DNA of 64,000 bases from Porites lobata (GCA_942486035.1 CALNXK010000105.1:641001-705000); one strand, 5' to 3'; shown: positions 1 through 11,771, numbered from the stretch's first letter. A program made the numbers and translations. The notes: generated from the sequence alone by a model not told the origin.

Positions 1-1080
1 AATAAAATAATTTTTGTAAAAATTAATAATAAAATAAAATAACAAAAGAAAAACGATAAATAATCAATTAATCAAGAAAAAGAAACTGATTTCCTCTGTG
101 AGTATGAGAAAACAATATTTTGTCGCAACAAATTAAAATTTGTTGGGCGAGTGAGGGTTCATGCAAATGACAGTAACGAGTGAAGGTTTGCTTCTAAATT
201 CAAAATATATTAAAATGGGTCGCGAGGAGGGGGCTTTTTTAAGCTTTCCTCACACAGTTACCTCTTGTAATTGTTTGCCGTGAGTTAATTATTTGGCGGT
301 TATCCATTTACGGTTCTGCAATGGTCTGAAATGTCGGTGCAGTATTTCATGTCAAGCCAAGTCGGTAAGTAGCTCATTTCAAGTCAACATATAGCTCCTT
401 ATTTAAAACCGACATTTGCTTACTTGAGGTGCTTTGCTTTCTTGAACATGAATTACTTACAGACAAGGCGGCTCTGTGAACTTAAGAAGAGTATAGCGGC
501 TCCTGTCTTTGGATTTTAGTGGACAATACTCACATTCGTAGTAGTTTCTATACTGTTTACAGTCAGCATGATATCTCAGAAGTCTCCTCTAGTCGCAGGA
601 GGAGTTTGCGGCGAGACGGCTAAAATTCAGGCTAACTGATAACAGTTAGAAACTACCGCTGCCACTGCAACTATTCACGGTGAATCTGAATCTTTAATTT
701 AATTATCCAAGTCCAAAGCGACAAAGCCGTAAATGGATAACCGTTAAACCACATGGCAAACCTTTACAAGAGGTGGCTGTGTTACGAAAGCCTGAAAACC
801 CTCTCCTCGCGACCCATTTTAATATATTTTGAATTAAGAAGCAAACCTTCACTCATTAGGGTGACCAGGGTGAGTAGGATGACTGGGGACTGTCATTTGA
901 ATGGACCCTTACTCGCCCACTGCAAAAAATTCATTGCAACAAAATATTGTTTTCTCATACTCGGAGATGATACCAGTTTCTTTTTCTTTCTTTCTTGGTT
1001 TGTTTCTTTATTTTTCGTTTTTATGTTATGTTATGTTATTTATTTTGTTATTATAAATTTTTGCAAAAATTGTTTTCTAT
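1..1080. repeat. Long inverted repeat / foldback-type element, cut by left edge
   Basis: Bases 1-320 are closely matched in reverse complement by about 718-1080. Shared blocks include the reverse pairs GTTATCCATTTACGG / CCGTAAATGGATAAC and ATATATTAAAATGGGTCGCGAGGAG and its complement. The spacer is about 400 bp and non-coding. The arms are AT-rich at the outer ends. The long open frame at 753-1262 lies mostly on the right arm and is not a gene. The element may extend beyond position 1. Confidence 0.8.
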
Positions 1081-1473
1081 CTATTGTTCCTTTTATTATT
1101 TATTATTATTATTATTTAGTTTTATCGACGGCCCGTTCCGAATGCTTGCAACATTTGTACGTTCTTGAACCACGGAGTTGTACACTAAGTTGTACAAAAA
1201 AGAAAATACAGTGTTTTGGCACCAAGGATGCTATAACAAACACTAAACGAAGTTCCACATGAGTTTGCAAGCCAAGAGAGCTTACTTGGATGTATGTCCC
1301 TTTCTTTTATATACTATTTATTAAAGTCGAAGTGATCTTTAACAAGATGCAAAAAAGTTCTTAGTTAAATTACGGCACAGAAGGGAAGGGAGCGAATAAA
1401 AATTTATGTCCTTTTCGATTTGGAAGCGAAGGTATTTGATAAAAAGTTGTTGAGAGGTTTATGGTTCACCAAC

Positions 1474-1550
1474 CTTTGGAACTACTTTGCAACTGGCTTT
1501 TTTCTTTTTGCCAACTTGATAGATCACTGCATAGTCCGTCCAGTTGAAAC
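1474..1550 (-). CDS. Gene A exon 5 (fibronectin-III-like, NWT exon)
   Basis: 77 nt, phase 1 to 0. Encodes FNWTDYAVIYQVGKKKK and then ASCKVVPK before the donor GTTGGT. It matches NWTSYGLLY...CIIVPK in C and NWTHYSLFY...CVLIPK in B. It is the last A exon I can see; the next should be left of the window. Confidence 0.8.
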
Positions 1551-4500
1551 CTGGCAACAAATCATAATATCATTTATCCTTAACTTACACTGCCAGCATT
1601 ATTGATTTAAGTTCATAACATATTGTAAGTTGTGCATTCTTCAGCCTTGTGTTTTTTTCAAAGGGATGAATTTGTTTTTAGCCTTTTGGTATTAATCTGA
1701 CTGTTCTTCCACAGAATGTCCCATTTCAAGCTGAATGCCCACAAAGACCTCCCATCTCCGCAGACAATTAAGTTGTAGTGTTAATTCATAATTTGATATT
1801 TGTAGAAATATGTGAAAAACGAATATATATTAAACTAAATATTAAACAGAATTATGTTAGTTAGGCCATTCCCTTTTTTTCTTTATTTACCGTCAAATGC
1901 GTTTCCTGATATTGGGTCGGTAGGTCAGATTGAAAAAAAGAAAAAAAAACTAAAAAAAATCACAAGAAGTCTCGGAATAGTAGGCCCTGGTACCCCAGGA
2001 CAACGTTAAAAGTTAACATTCACATATTTGGATTAACAAAATGTACAATATACTGTGAAAAATGTTCATGTTTTTGTTCCTGTTTTTCTCTGAGCTGTTA
2101 CGATGCTCATTTTTCAGATTAAAAGAATTATTTCAAGTGAAAAATGGTGTAACTACGTCGTTACTTTTTTTTTTGAAAATGCCAAAAATTTGGGTTGGTC
2201 ATACGACAGTAAAATGGACAAACAAAGGAGGATGGCCTTAAAAATCATGTAACTGTTGGTTTCTAGGACAAAGTAAATGGTACTAATAATGTATGCTTTA
2301 CAAACCTGTATCTGAGGGATCTATTGCCTTCCAGCTGACTTTAATGTGAGTCCTATTTGTCTCAAAGTCAACTGACAGGCCTTCTGCTTGTTTAGGTGCT
2401 GGATAATTTGGTGCCATCTTGCATTCTTAAGAAGGTATAAGAGACAAAAGTTCAGTTTCATACCTTAGATTAAACAGGAAAATTTTTGTTAAGTCATGTA
2501 AAGTAGTTTAAAACAGAAGTACGTTAGTGTTCCTGATGAAAGTGGCCGTCAGACATTGCATATGAATAGGCTACTTGTACTGTAAAGAAAATGATATATC
2601 TATAATAATATTATTAAAGCATGTTTTCACTCTGCTTGTTTTCATTCTGGCAAGCTTCCTACAGATAATTGTTTTGTTAACAGCTTATCGTTATGAGAGT
2701 TAATAATAATAATAATAGTAATAATCATAATATTAATAATGATGATGATAATAGTGATATTGATAACCTAATTAATTATTAAGAAAAAGAACATACCATT
2801 CAGTACAGTCATCCTTGGAACAGTCCGTCGAGTAAGACTAAGAGTTCTCTGTGTCACTGGTTTTCTTAAACCCTTTGCTTGATCTACAGGAAAGTTAGAA
2901 TAACTCAGATTATATTTTGGGGGGAAATGGTTTTCAGCCTCTTCAGGGATGAAGCTGACTTACATAGATCTATGTACCTCTCATGCTTAAAGACCACTTT
3001 TTCAGTACTAGCCTAATTGGGTTTTGTTCAAGTTAGGGTGTCATATGAGAAAGGAAAGAGATAACAACAACATTGAACAGCAGTGACAGTGACATTAACT
3101 TGATGACAACTATTGATGAGGTTGTCAATTACAAGAGTCGAGAGAGGTAGAGCGGTTTTCATTTGACTGTCGAAAGGGATTGGTTTTGGTTTTGGTTTTA
3201 CTACGCCCTTTGGTTGGCTAGTGTATTTACTTTGGTTTTGGTTTTACGACAGTCAAGTGAAAACCGCTCTAACATGACAGCAATAACAATGACAATGACA
3301 TTGTCATTGTCATTGTAATAATGACAATAGTCCTTCACTAATTGTATGATTCAGTGGCTCCAAAATCCAAGTGATATCACATGCACTGTTAGCAATCCGA
3401 ACTTGATCTGTTAAATTCTGTCACCCTTCAGCTAGCAGGGGCTTCTTTCTGATATGTTTTACTGCAATTGTTCATAGTCGATTCATATTTGTCCCAGAGT
3501 GGAACTTAAACAACCTAACTACTCATTATGTCAAAACAACTTTCATGTACTGTACCATGTTTTATTGCAATTGCTCTTAGTCGGTTCATATTTGTCCCCG
3601 AGTAGAAGTAAACCAACCAAACTTCTCATTATGTCACAATGACTTACATGTATTGTACCACATTAAAAGCCACAGCAGAGAGAAACTGCTAGAAGAGGGT
3701 GCTTTTCTGTCTTCTTACAATAGGCATTCTTTTTACAATATGTGACAATTAATTATTACACATTTTGAGAATGGTAGATTAAGCAATTGTATGTTTTAAG
3801 TAGTAAAAAGCACTTCTTTTGTGGAGGTAATTAAAAGCCATTTAACGGCTGCTCACTTGAGAGGCTCATTATGTTAAAGCAACATGCAGTAGGGATAAAA
3901 CCCATTTGTCTGTTACTTATGATGGGATGTAAGCAGCTATGAATTGTTTGTGTTAGAACAAAGTGCTGCTGCATGTTACCTACTGTAGAATATGTAAAAC
4001 TCAATTCAGAATTTATCTCAACTCTCTCACCCCTAGCGACCAAAGTGAGTTTGACAAAACTTCCAATTTTTTTGTAAAATGACAAAAGACAAACAGTATG
4101 AAGTGAAAATACTGCTGAGAAGTCATTTGGATGGGGGGTTACACCCTTAGGATTTAATCCATAAGCAGAGCAAAAAAATTAGAACGACCAAAGGCTTTTC
4201 AAAAAAAAAATTATTATAGGGTAAAAGAAGTTGCAAGCTAACCATGTAAGAAGAAGTTTGTTACATAATAAATTCAGTAGCATGTATATTACCTAATGTT
4301 GATTCCTTTTGGCAGCTTTGCATACACTCTTTAAAAATAACCTGGAAAAAATATGGCCAATAAACAAGAGCATTGTGTATCCTTTAAAGGGAACTTCCAC
4401 TCTTACTACAGAATAAGTTTAAATCGAATAAAATTATGTTGATAAACAAATTTGTTCGAAATTTGTCTTAAAAAAAGTGTTTATATCAGGAAAAGTGAAT

Positions 4501-6869
4501 TTTAAAATCGCTTATTTTCACTTTCAAATTTCGCGGGCGCCGCCATCTTAAATAATTGTGACGTGCTACGGTTGGTATATTGTTCTGACACAAAGAGCTT
4601 TTGTTTAATAACAATAGGGCAACCATTACACGTCACAATTATTCAAGATGGCGACGCCTGCAAAATTTGAAAACAAAAATAGGCGAATCTAAAAGTTATT
4701 TCTTTCGGATACAAACGCTTTCTTTAAAAATATATTAGATTGACTTGACTCTAACAGTTATTTCCTGTGATTTAAAGTTAACTTTTTGTTGAAGTGGAGG
4801 TTCCCTTTAAAAAGGACTGTCTACTGATCATGATACACTTGAAGTTTTTTGTTTTACTTAAATGTCAGTGGCTGGGTTACTATAGTTGTTTTCACATGGA
4901 TCAATGCATGTCAATGAATATTGATTGTTATTCATTAGAACTCGTGGTGGTCTCATCAGAAAAATTATACCTGGTCGCTTAACACTGAGAGGACATTAAT
5001 TTTTTAGTCGCTTATAGATGTTGTTGAAATGAGGTGTAATAAAGCTTTTGGAAGGAGACTGCTATCTAAGAGAAGTTCAGCTATTAAAAATTTCATGACC
5101 CCCATAGGGCTTTCTTCAAAGAGCTGTTAACATATTATTTCTTGTGCTCTGCAGATAAGCTTTGGAAGAGAAAAAATAGCGACAGAATTTTATATTTTAT
5201 TTTGACCATGTTTTGAATTAATTTATATATACTTAGGTGTTAAATTTGTTAGTATGGTGAAAAAAGGCTGAGTAAAAAAAAGTATAGCCAAGTCATTATA
5301 AATTAAATAGTGTTAATTGACAATGGAAATTTATAGCAGATCTGATACAAGCATTACTCAGGAAATTATTGCAAACCAGTGTGCAACAAATATGGATGTA
5401 CTAATGATATTGTGTGCACTGATGAGACAGATGAGCCAGTGAACTAGGTGCATGAATAGCATCACTTGGCTTCAATTTTATCCCAGCAGGATTTGCATGG
5501 TGGTAGTATTTAAAATGATTAAGTAAACAAACGTGGGGTTCACCTGCTTACAACTATGGTAGTTGTCAATCAGACTATAAGAAACAACTTCCATATTCTG
5601 CAAGGAACGTAGTAGCACCAAGTCCAATATTATTTGGCTGAGCCAGTGTTGTACACATTTTTTTTCTGCTCTAAATTCGGTTTCTGACTTGTACTTTCGA
5701 GGCACTTGCGTTGTTGTATGTGATGATTAAATATTCAGTTTTCTTCAAAAAAGTAAATAGATGTCGAAAATACAGAAAGCAAAGTGCTTTATGTCTTTGT
5801 GGTACCATTATTCACTTATGAACTGCGTAAATGCAGTATTTGAAAAGTGAAAATCCACTCTGAATTGCCACCTTTGGCAACGTTTTAGTAGAAGGAATCT
5901 CCAGTTAAAAGCTTTTTACTCTGCCCTCAATTAACATATTTGCCTTTGAAATAAATTGCCAAACAAACTATGGAAGAAAGGTATAAATTCCTATCATCTA
6001 AATATATTCAAAGTATACGGACAACGACGAAAGAAACAAGGTCTTTTTTTATTGGGCAAAGTGTTCTTAAGATGTATTACGTGAAGGTTTTTAAGAATGT
6101 AGGTATAGAAAACAAAAAATAGTCTAAATTTAAATCTTTATTGAATGCAGGTAAATGTGGTATAGCGCATTTATGTCAACACCGTAGGCACGAGAATAAA
6201 ACATGTTTGCTTCCTATATCATATTTTGTTATAATACCAAGCTAGCGTAAATGGCCCCCTATGTTGGGAGATCAGAACAGTTTCAACATATAAATACATG
6301 TATCTTTTACTGAGGTGTCCCATTATTTTGTGTGCGTTTGCATTTTTTGTTTTATAGTAAGTCATGCGGGAAAACGGGAGATACATGTCGCGAATAATTT
6401 ATGGTTAATAACGAGAGGAAGCCCTCACGTATACGGCCAAAAAGAGTTGGAAATCCTGATGTCGAAAACTAAGGTTGCGAGAATCTCTTATTTAACCTTA
6501 AGCAAAGCTTCCCTTTTGTGATTGAATTAGTGTTTTCCTCTCACACAAAAACGTGTATGTTTCACGCTCATTATCACATCAAGGGCCGAAGTCACGACAT
6601 CGACCTCTGCTAAATAAGTCTGTTGCTTGTGTATTTTGAGCCAGACGATAAAAACTTGGGTTTAAATGCAAGTTACATGGACTAACCTTAGCTTCCTTGG
6701 CACAGCGGTCAAAACAAACGGACCTTAAACGTTTCGGCACGTAGGTTTGTTCATCTTGCGCCTTTCCAAAGGTTTCAGCCGTTATTGTCTGTGGGATTGT
6801 TTGCCCAACATGAGTGTAAATTATTACATGTAAAAGGGCAACTCCATGAACAGGGAAACCACTAGGCAT
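1474..6869 (-). CDS. Gene A: IL-17-receptor-like protein, 5' half only (5 exons)
   Basis: Spliced model on the minus strand: exons 6869-6687, 4341-4293, 2883-2797, 2425-2306 and 1550-1474, giving 516 nt or 172 codons without a stop. All introns are GT-AG and phases run 0,1,1,1,0, the same as genes B and C. Residues 1-25 look like a signal peptide. Exons 1 and 2 each carry a CX3C pair (CFDRC, CMQSC). Exon 3 is a basic linker. Exons 4 and 5 start a fibronectin-III-like fold with VDF, KVSW and NWTDY. The membrane segment and SEFIR domain would lie beyond position 1. The first in-frame ATG is 6869; the frame is open upstream but has no earlier ATG. It is not recognisable from any single ORF and was found by exon-by-exon matching to B and C. 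IL-17R identity rests on B, which has the SEFIR domain. Confidence 0.8.
2306..2425 (-). CDS. Gene A exon 4 (fibronectin-III-like, first part)
   Basis: 120 nt, phase 1 to 1. The second codon is Cys, as in B and C (ECKM, TCHG, DCPS). The core LSVDFETNRTHIKVSWKAID aligns with HVDFQANYHYNVSWKPFD in B and SVDFKKMKPNLTVEWEPE in C. The NRT sequon suggests N-glycosylation. Donor is GTTTGT. Confidence 0.83.
2797..2883 (-). CDS. Gene A exon 3 (basic linker)
   Basis: 87 nt, phase 1 to 1. Acceptor TTCCTGTAG, donor GTATGT. Encodes a threonine- and arginine-rich linker containing SLTRRTVPRMTV. It is the counterpart of the basic linkers of B (RLRRKRR) and C (TRSRRE). Confidence 0.75.
3150..3272. repeat. 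Short MITE-like inverted repeat
   Basis: About 120 bp with matching ends: AGAGCGGTTTTCATTTGACTG at the left and CAGTCAAGTGAAAACCGCTCT at the right. The centre has repeated GGTTTT runs. It lies in intron 2 of gene A. No coding content. Confidence 0.75.
3287..3330. repeat. Small palindrome of ATGACA/TGTCAT units
   Basis: A local hairpin made of ACAATGACA repeated and then reversed as TGTCATTGT. It lies in intron 2 of gene A and carries no gene. Confidence 0.6.
4293..4341 (-). CDS. Gene A exon 2 (second CX3C)
   Basis: 49 nt, phase 0 to 1. Acceptor follows a T-rich stretch ending CCAG; donor is GTAATA. Encodes VIFKECMQSCQKESTL, matching TNSFYECIKQCEESKAPR in B and GTSFDRCFRECSLKKRK in C. Confidence 0.8.
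4383..4811. mobile_element. MITE with TTTAAAGGGAACTTCCAC ends
   Basis: 429-bp non-coding element whose first 18 bases (TTTAAAGGGAACTTCCAC) match the last 18 in reverse complement at 17 of 18 positions. Inner segments are also palindromic, for example GCCGCCATCTTAAATAATTGTGACGT against ACGTCACAATTATTCAAGATGGCG. It sits in intron 1 of gene A. Confidence 0.8.
4812..6686. other. Rest of gene A intron 1, nothing recognised
   Basis: AT-rich intronic DNA. Short open frames here, for example at 5478-5705 minus and 6315-6521 plus, show no family features. No RNA gene was seen. Confidence 0.5.
6687..6869 (-). CDS. Gene A exon 1 (signal peptide, first CX3C)
   Basis: 61 codons, the same length as exon 1 of gene B. 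It begins MPSGFPVHGVALLHVIIYTH, a plausible signal peptide, and ends SVCFDRCAKEAK followed by the donor GTTAGT. Ends in phase 0. A five-codon upstream ORF precedes the start by 8 nt. Confidence 0.78.
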
Positions 6870-6877
6870 AACAATCG

Positions 6878-6895
6878 TCAAGCAAAACACCACAT
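6878..6895 (-). promoter_or_regulatory. Gene A minimal upstream ORF
   Basis: Reading on the minus strand, ATG TGG TGT TTT GCT TGA ends 8 nt before the gene A start codon at 6869. Genes B and C have similar tiny upstream ORFs next to their starts. Effect on translation is inferred and depends on where transcription starts. Confidence 0.4.
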
Positions 6896-7642
6896 AGTTT
6901 GCTGAAAAGTTCCTATTCGAGCTATTCCAAGTTGTGCAGCACTACTTGTTGCCAGCAGTAGAACGGAAATTGTATATGTCAGAAGACATGTGCCCCACTC
7001 GTTTCAGTGCAGTGTCTTGATGACAATAGACACTAAAATAATTCATGGTAGTCAACCTATCAGGATCCAAGAGTCTGTGGATGACGTCATAGCTGTCACG
7101 AAGAGCAAATAATATCACTCGGCGAGCTAAAAAAGGACAAACGAACCCGTTCGCCTGAACACTTCCTGTATTTAGTGTGGTGTAAGTCAGTGCAAAATGG
7201 GCCTTAATTACTTTCCACAGTCTGTCGTAATAGTGAGATTAGAATGCTACAGTTAAGTCGTGATTTGCTGTTCGGTGTGATGCTGCGCTCTCAGTAGAGG
7301 CCCGGATTTCTAAATGAGTGAGTGTAGATTCGGTCCCTGGATCGATCGGGGTGCTTTCTGAGAATAACCTTGTCTAAATAATTTAACGCGAAGATTTTTA
7401 CAAAGTTAAACGAAGCACTTATTAAAGCTGAACTGCCGAAACTATTGACGTCTGAGAAAAAAGCCGTCCTTGTCTGCCCTTGATGTAGTTCCGTAGACAC
7501 TATAGAAAGCGCCATACATTCCAGAATCACTTATCCTTAGCCTTGCGTTTGGGCGGTTTTACTAATGATACTCCCCACGAGTGTTCAGAAAGTATAATCA
7601 TGATCGTACATTGTACATCCAAAAAATATAAAAGCAACTGAA

Positions 7643-7973
7643 TACCGTAAAATTCCGAAACTCCATGTATAAGCACCTCCGAATATAACAGAATATAAGT
7701 CCCTCAAACCCGTAACGCAAAAACCCATCCGTTAAATGGCCCCTCCGAATATGAGCACCCGCCGGGGACTTATACTTGAAAACAGTGCCCTCAAATACAA
7801 AGCCAAACAAAGAAAAAACGGTAAATTTCCCTCCAAGTATAAGCTAGCGTAATCGATTTTTAAACGCAAATTTCCTAAGCCCCCTCGAATATATGCCCCT
7901 TCAAAAATAAGCCCCTCAAAAACGGCCTTTAAAAAATATAAGTCCCGGGGCTTATTTTCGGAATTTTACGGTA
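7643..7973. mobile_element. MITE with TACCGTAAAATTCCGAAA ends
   Basis: Ends TACCGTAAAATTCCGAAA and TTCGGAATTTTACGGTA are near-perfect reverse complements. The inside holds several reiterations of AAGCCCCTC/GAATATAAG type. Non-coding. It lies between divergent genes A and B. Confidence 0.75.
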
Positions 7974-8428
7974 TGAGTTATTTTCGAGCCTAGCACTGAT
8001 CAATTACTCTGACACTATCATTTCAGGAAGACATTTCCGCCTCCTCGAGGAACACCGGTTTCCAAAGTTATTTTTATTTCGTTTGGCATTTGCCCAATAA
8101 ACCATGTTCGTGTAGTGATTGCGGTGTTTTATTTTATTTTTTTCTGAGTGTACTGCTTGGTGTGTATTTGTTTCTGTCAGTTTCTGTTAGCGCTTTAGAG
8201 TATGAAAAAATTAAACACAACCCTCAGCTAACAGCGCTAAAGGCTATTCAGTGCTTCCTCTAAGAAGAGCATAGGTTAGACCGAGTATTTAATACGCTTT
8301 GTGAGGATCGTACTATAACAGGACTTTATGGACCTATCAGGCAGGAGCCCTCCCGGGTATGACAACGCAAGACCCTCCCCTCCCCCGATCAGGTGCGTTG
8401 TGGAATTTCCGCACTAACACAGTGGTAC

Positions 8429-8593
8429 TGTCGCAATTTGTAATAATCATCGCATTTTGTAATACTTGTCGCAATTTGTAATCAATCCATCGCACTTTGT
8501 AATACCTATTGCAATTTGTAATAAACCGTGTTGCACTTTGTAATAAAAAAGCTGTCGCAATTTGTAATAATTCCATCGTACTTTGTAATAATT
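8429..8593 (+). repeat. Array of CGCAATTTGTAATA / CGCACTTTGTAATA units, left copy
   Basis: About eight degenerate units of roughly 20 bp alternate between CGCAATTTGTAAT and CGCACTTTGTAAT. The same array is present in reverse complement at 11641-11771 with units in matching order. This suggests subterminal repeats of one element of about 3.3 kb. Confidence 0.8.
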
Positions 8594-9639
8594 TTTGAGA
8601 GTGATTCAACTTACTTCGTCAACATTAATGTAATGCCAAAATATGAATGGTACTTCATAAACAAAGATAATGACGTCTGTAAGCACGTAAATTACTTATA
8701 TAGTTTACAACGTATCTCCTCTCATTCAAGCCAATTTACGGTCCTAAACATTTTTTTTTTAATTAATGTTGATTAGTTATCTGACTTACAAGTCCTGTAT
8801 TCTTAAACCTTGCTACTGTACTAGGTGGTTTGCATGCTATGATCACCCGGGGGAAGGGCATGCTCCCTTATATGGCCTATGGACAGAGCACTGTCAGAGA
8901 AAAGAATCTAGACACACTATACTAGACACAAACGAGCCGTTATTAAAAGGCATTTAATTTCCACAAATCGTAACATCCATCCTTACATCATTCGACTAAG
9001 GACACCAGGAAACTTCAAGCTTTCCTTTTCAGATCTTATAACAGGTCGACACAACACCGTCCTTGTGTAACGCGCAATCTTAAAAGAAGTAATAGTGGTT
9101 TCTATATTTTGGCCAACTTCATCAGACCAGGCCTGGAAAAACTCAAAATGTTTACTGTAAATAAACAAAAGCGTCACCAGTGGCAAATCGTCGAACCACA
9201 ACAGAAACATAAACAGAAAATCCAATTATTCACTTTCGAATACCTTTGTATGTACCTAATTTTATAAAACTCACTTGGGGTCACACACTGAGCCGGCTGG
9301 CCATTTGGTCCATTATTCTCTCTTGATTTGGTCCCATATAGGAACAAAGGAAGTACTCATTCCATCTTAAAACGATTCTTTTTTTATGGAGCCCTCTAAT
9401 AAAGCAAATGCCGTGTGCGTACAACTCGTAAGACCTTGCAATTCTTCCGAGCGTGTTCAGGATTACTTTTTTCCCACAAAATGGAAAGGATAATAGACCA
9501 TCCATTACTACTTGAGTTAGATAGGGCCTATCTAAAGATCAAAGCAAAGATACAAAGCCAACAGGGTAAAAAATGATGCCCTGTTTAAGGTTCGAGATCC
9601 TCAAAAACCATAGGCTATCAGGGGATGCATACCTACTAT

Positions 9640-9700
9640 ACCTGCCAACTTTCTCTGAGATATAAGCGTGAGATTTTTATTCTGGGAGTGCTGGGATTTT
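9640..9700. repeat. Left copy of inverted CTGCCAACT/CGTGAGA segment
   Basis: TATACCTGCCAACTTTCTCT and a following GCGTGAGATTTT are echoed in reverse complement at 11220-11330, on the other side of the LINE. The two copies flank the inserted retrotransposon within the larger 8.4-11.8 kb element. Confidence 0.5.
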
Positions 9701-9918
9701 TGAAGACGACACGATCATTTCCGAAGATTCCCGAAGAAGTACGAAGTCTTCCGAAGAAGTCCGAAATCTTCCGAAGATGTCCGAAGTCTGCCGAAGGCGA
9801 AGTTTTCACTTGCTTTTCACTTCAAAAATCAGAGATCGCGAGGAAGGTATTGTCATTTATTCATTTTACACATGGTTTTCGTTCCTTACACGGGTCTGAG
9901 TTAACATATTTTTGGAAA

Positions 9919-11215
9919 TTACATACATACATACATACATACTTTATTGACTTTCCCAAGGGGCTTTTCAAAGACAATACATGATCCTATTTACAATTAA
10001 AAAATGTTTTAAAATATATATAAAATTACAATTCTTTAAGTAATTTAGTACGTAAACGAGTTTTAAAAACATCAATCGAGTTACACAGTTTAAAGGAATT
10101 GTCTAAGGAGTTCCATAAGTTCACAGTTCTATAGAAAAATGTTCTCTGACCGGCAGCTGTTCTAAAAAAGGGAATTTGTAAAAGCTGTGAATTTCTGGTG
10201 CTACGTCGGCTAACCTCTGCTCGCTTTATGAATTTTGATGTAAGGTATTCAGGGGCTTGACCGGTCATACATTTAAAAGCCATTGTAGCGTTCCGGTAAT
10301 AAAGCTGACTGGGAACTGAAAGCCAATTTAGCTCCTTGCGAATTGGTGTAACATGGTCAAATTTACGCGCGCCGCTAACAATGCGGCATGCGAAGTTCTG
10401 CACTGCCTGTAACTTGTTGACATTACATTTTGAGGTATTTGACCAAACATTGGAGCAATAAAATAACCTGCTAAAAACTAAGGAATTGATAATCATCAAA
10501 AGTGTACGTTTGTCGAAGACATGCTTGACACGGTTTATCTGGCCAAGGCGGGACATGCACGAGGAAGCGGTTTTAATTATATGTTCATCGTAAGTTAAAT
10601 TAGAATCCAAAGTCACACCAAGGTCTTTGGCGGTGTCTGTAGGGACAATGTCCTTACCCATAAAGGAAAGGTGAGGAAATTGGAATTTTGCACGCATCTG
10701 CCTTCTGCCAAATATCATCAACTTGGTTTTGCCAGGGTTTAGTAACAATTGATTGTTGGAACACCATTCCCCTATTTTAAACAGGTCGTCTTCCAAATCA
10801 GCAATTGCATCCAGGTTGGCTTTAAGCTCGAAGGAAGTGATGAGTTTCGTATCATCTACATAACTCTGGGTGCTGCATTTCTGTGGGATCAATGGAAGAT
10901 CGTTCGTATATATGCTAAAAAGAAGTGGGCCCAAGATGCTTCCTTGAGGAACGCCACTGGTCACAGACAAAGGCTCAGATAGCGTTGAATAGATTCGTAC
11001 TACTTGTGACCTGTTGCTTAGGTAACTACGAAACCATTGGAGAGTGTCACTGGAAATTCCGACATCTTGCAATTTTAAAATTAACGTGTCATGATTGACA
11101 CTATCAAAGGCTTTGCTCATATCTAATAGTACAACTGCCGTTAACTTCTTTTTATCGATGGCGTTAAGAATTGTGTCTGTTGTTTCAATGACAGAAATTG
11201 TGTCAAGCAAGACGG
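9919..11215 (-). mobile_element. Non-LTR retrotransposon A, 5'-truncated (CR1/L2/jockey-like)
   Basis: The minus-strand copy begins inside the reverse transcriptase domain near 11215 and ends at a (TACA)n 3' tail at 9920-9942. Its ORF stays open through the RT palm and thumb. It is nested in the element bounded by the 8429 and 11641 arrays. Truncation at the 5' end is typical of target-primed reverse transcription. I did not find a certain target-site duplication. Confidence 0.88.
10026..11210 (-). CDS. Reverse transcriptase C-terminal portion of LINE A
   Basis: About 394 open residues. Visible RT signatures are LDMSKAFDSVNHDTL (palm motif A, catalytic Asp), GVPQGSILGPLLF, and SYVDDTKL, the YVDD catalytic box. 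These are followed by the LNPGKTKLMIFG and DLGVTLDSNL blocks and the thumb region with CSNVWSN and LNWLSVPSQLYYRN. The endonuclease and upstream RT parts are missing, so this copy cannot move by itself. The start given is only the first in-frame start-like codon; the true protein began upstream of the truncation. This is a transposon gene, not a host gene. Confidence 0.92.
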   Translation of the reverse strand: MLDTISVIETTDTILNAIDKKKLTAVVLLDMSKAFDSVNHDTLILKLQDVGISSDTLQWFRSYLSNRSQVVRIYSTLSEPLSVTSGVPQGSILGPLLFSIYTNDLPLIPQKCSTQSYVDDTKLITSFELKANLDAIADLEDDLFKIGEWCSNNQLLLNPGKTKLMIFGRRQMRAKFQFPHLSFMGKDIVPTDTAKDLGVTLDSNLTYDEHIIKTASSCMSRLGQINRVKHVFDKRTLLMIINSLVFSRLFYCSNVWSNTSKCNVNKLQAVQNFACRIVSGARKFDHVTPIRKELNWLSVPSQLYYRNATMAFKCMTGQAPEYLTSKFIKRAEVSRRSTRNSQLLQIPFFRTAAGQRTFFYRTVNLWNSLDNSFKLCNSIDVFKTRLRTKLLKEL

Positions 11216-11640
11216 TAACAACTCACATTTTTCAATCAGGCGTGAGAAATTGGCCCGCAAGCGTGAGCTGGCTTGAGATCGAAGTTTTCAACCCGCAGGC
11301 GTGAGAGTTGGCAGGTATAACCTACCTACCCCACATAAGGGATTATCTCCTTTGACCTCCCGAAGACTTCACGTGTCACGTAGCAAGCAAACATGGATCT
11401 GGATTTTGACGATGAATGCCAGGTTATTCATGAATTTTCTGTTGTTAAATGTTGCTTTTGTTACTCAAATATTTTTTATTTCAAATATGTGAAGTGATCT
11501 TTTCTTGGTGACATGTCACAGGAAGTTTCATGTCTTTCATAAAAGCGATTTTCGTTGGCCACGTGATTAATTAAGGCAAAAAACTTTATAGCGGAAGACA
11601 GCATGTTTGACCAAAGAAAATAATTTAGGTTTATAACAAA

Positions 11641-11771
11641 GTGCGATGAATTATTACAAACAAATTAATTTATTACAAATTGCGACAGCTTTTTTATTAC
11701 AAAGTGCGACACGGTTTATTACAAATTGCGACAGGTTTTACAAAGTGCGATGATTATTACAAATTGCGACA
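11641..11771 (-). repeat. Array of CGCAATTTGTAATA / CGCACTTTGTAATA units, right copy
   Basis: Reverse-complement counterpart of the array at 8429-8593. Shared order includes GTCGCAATTTGTAATAATCA and GTAATAAAAAAGCTGTCGCA. It marks the right side of a probable DNA element. Confidence 0.8.

Noticed and set aside
753..1262. 169-codon open frame
   Set aside because: Lies mostly on the right arm of the long inverted repeat, low complexity, no protein features.
1717..1770. Plus-strand terminal exon candidate (NVPFQAECPQRPP, then stop)
   Set aside because: Good acceptor but isolated and opposite in strand to gene A; likely chance.
8398..8600. CRISPR-like array
   Set aside because: Units are degenerate, without distinct spacers, in eukaryotic DNA; it is a transposon subterminal repeat.
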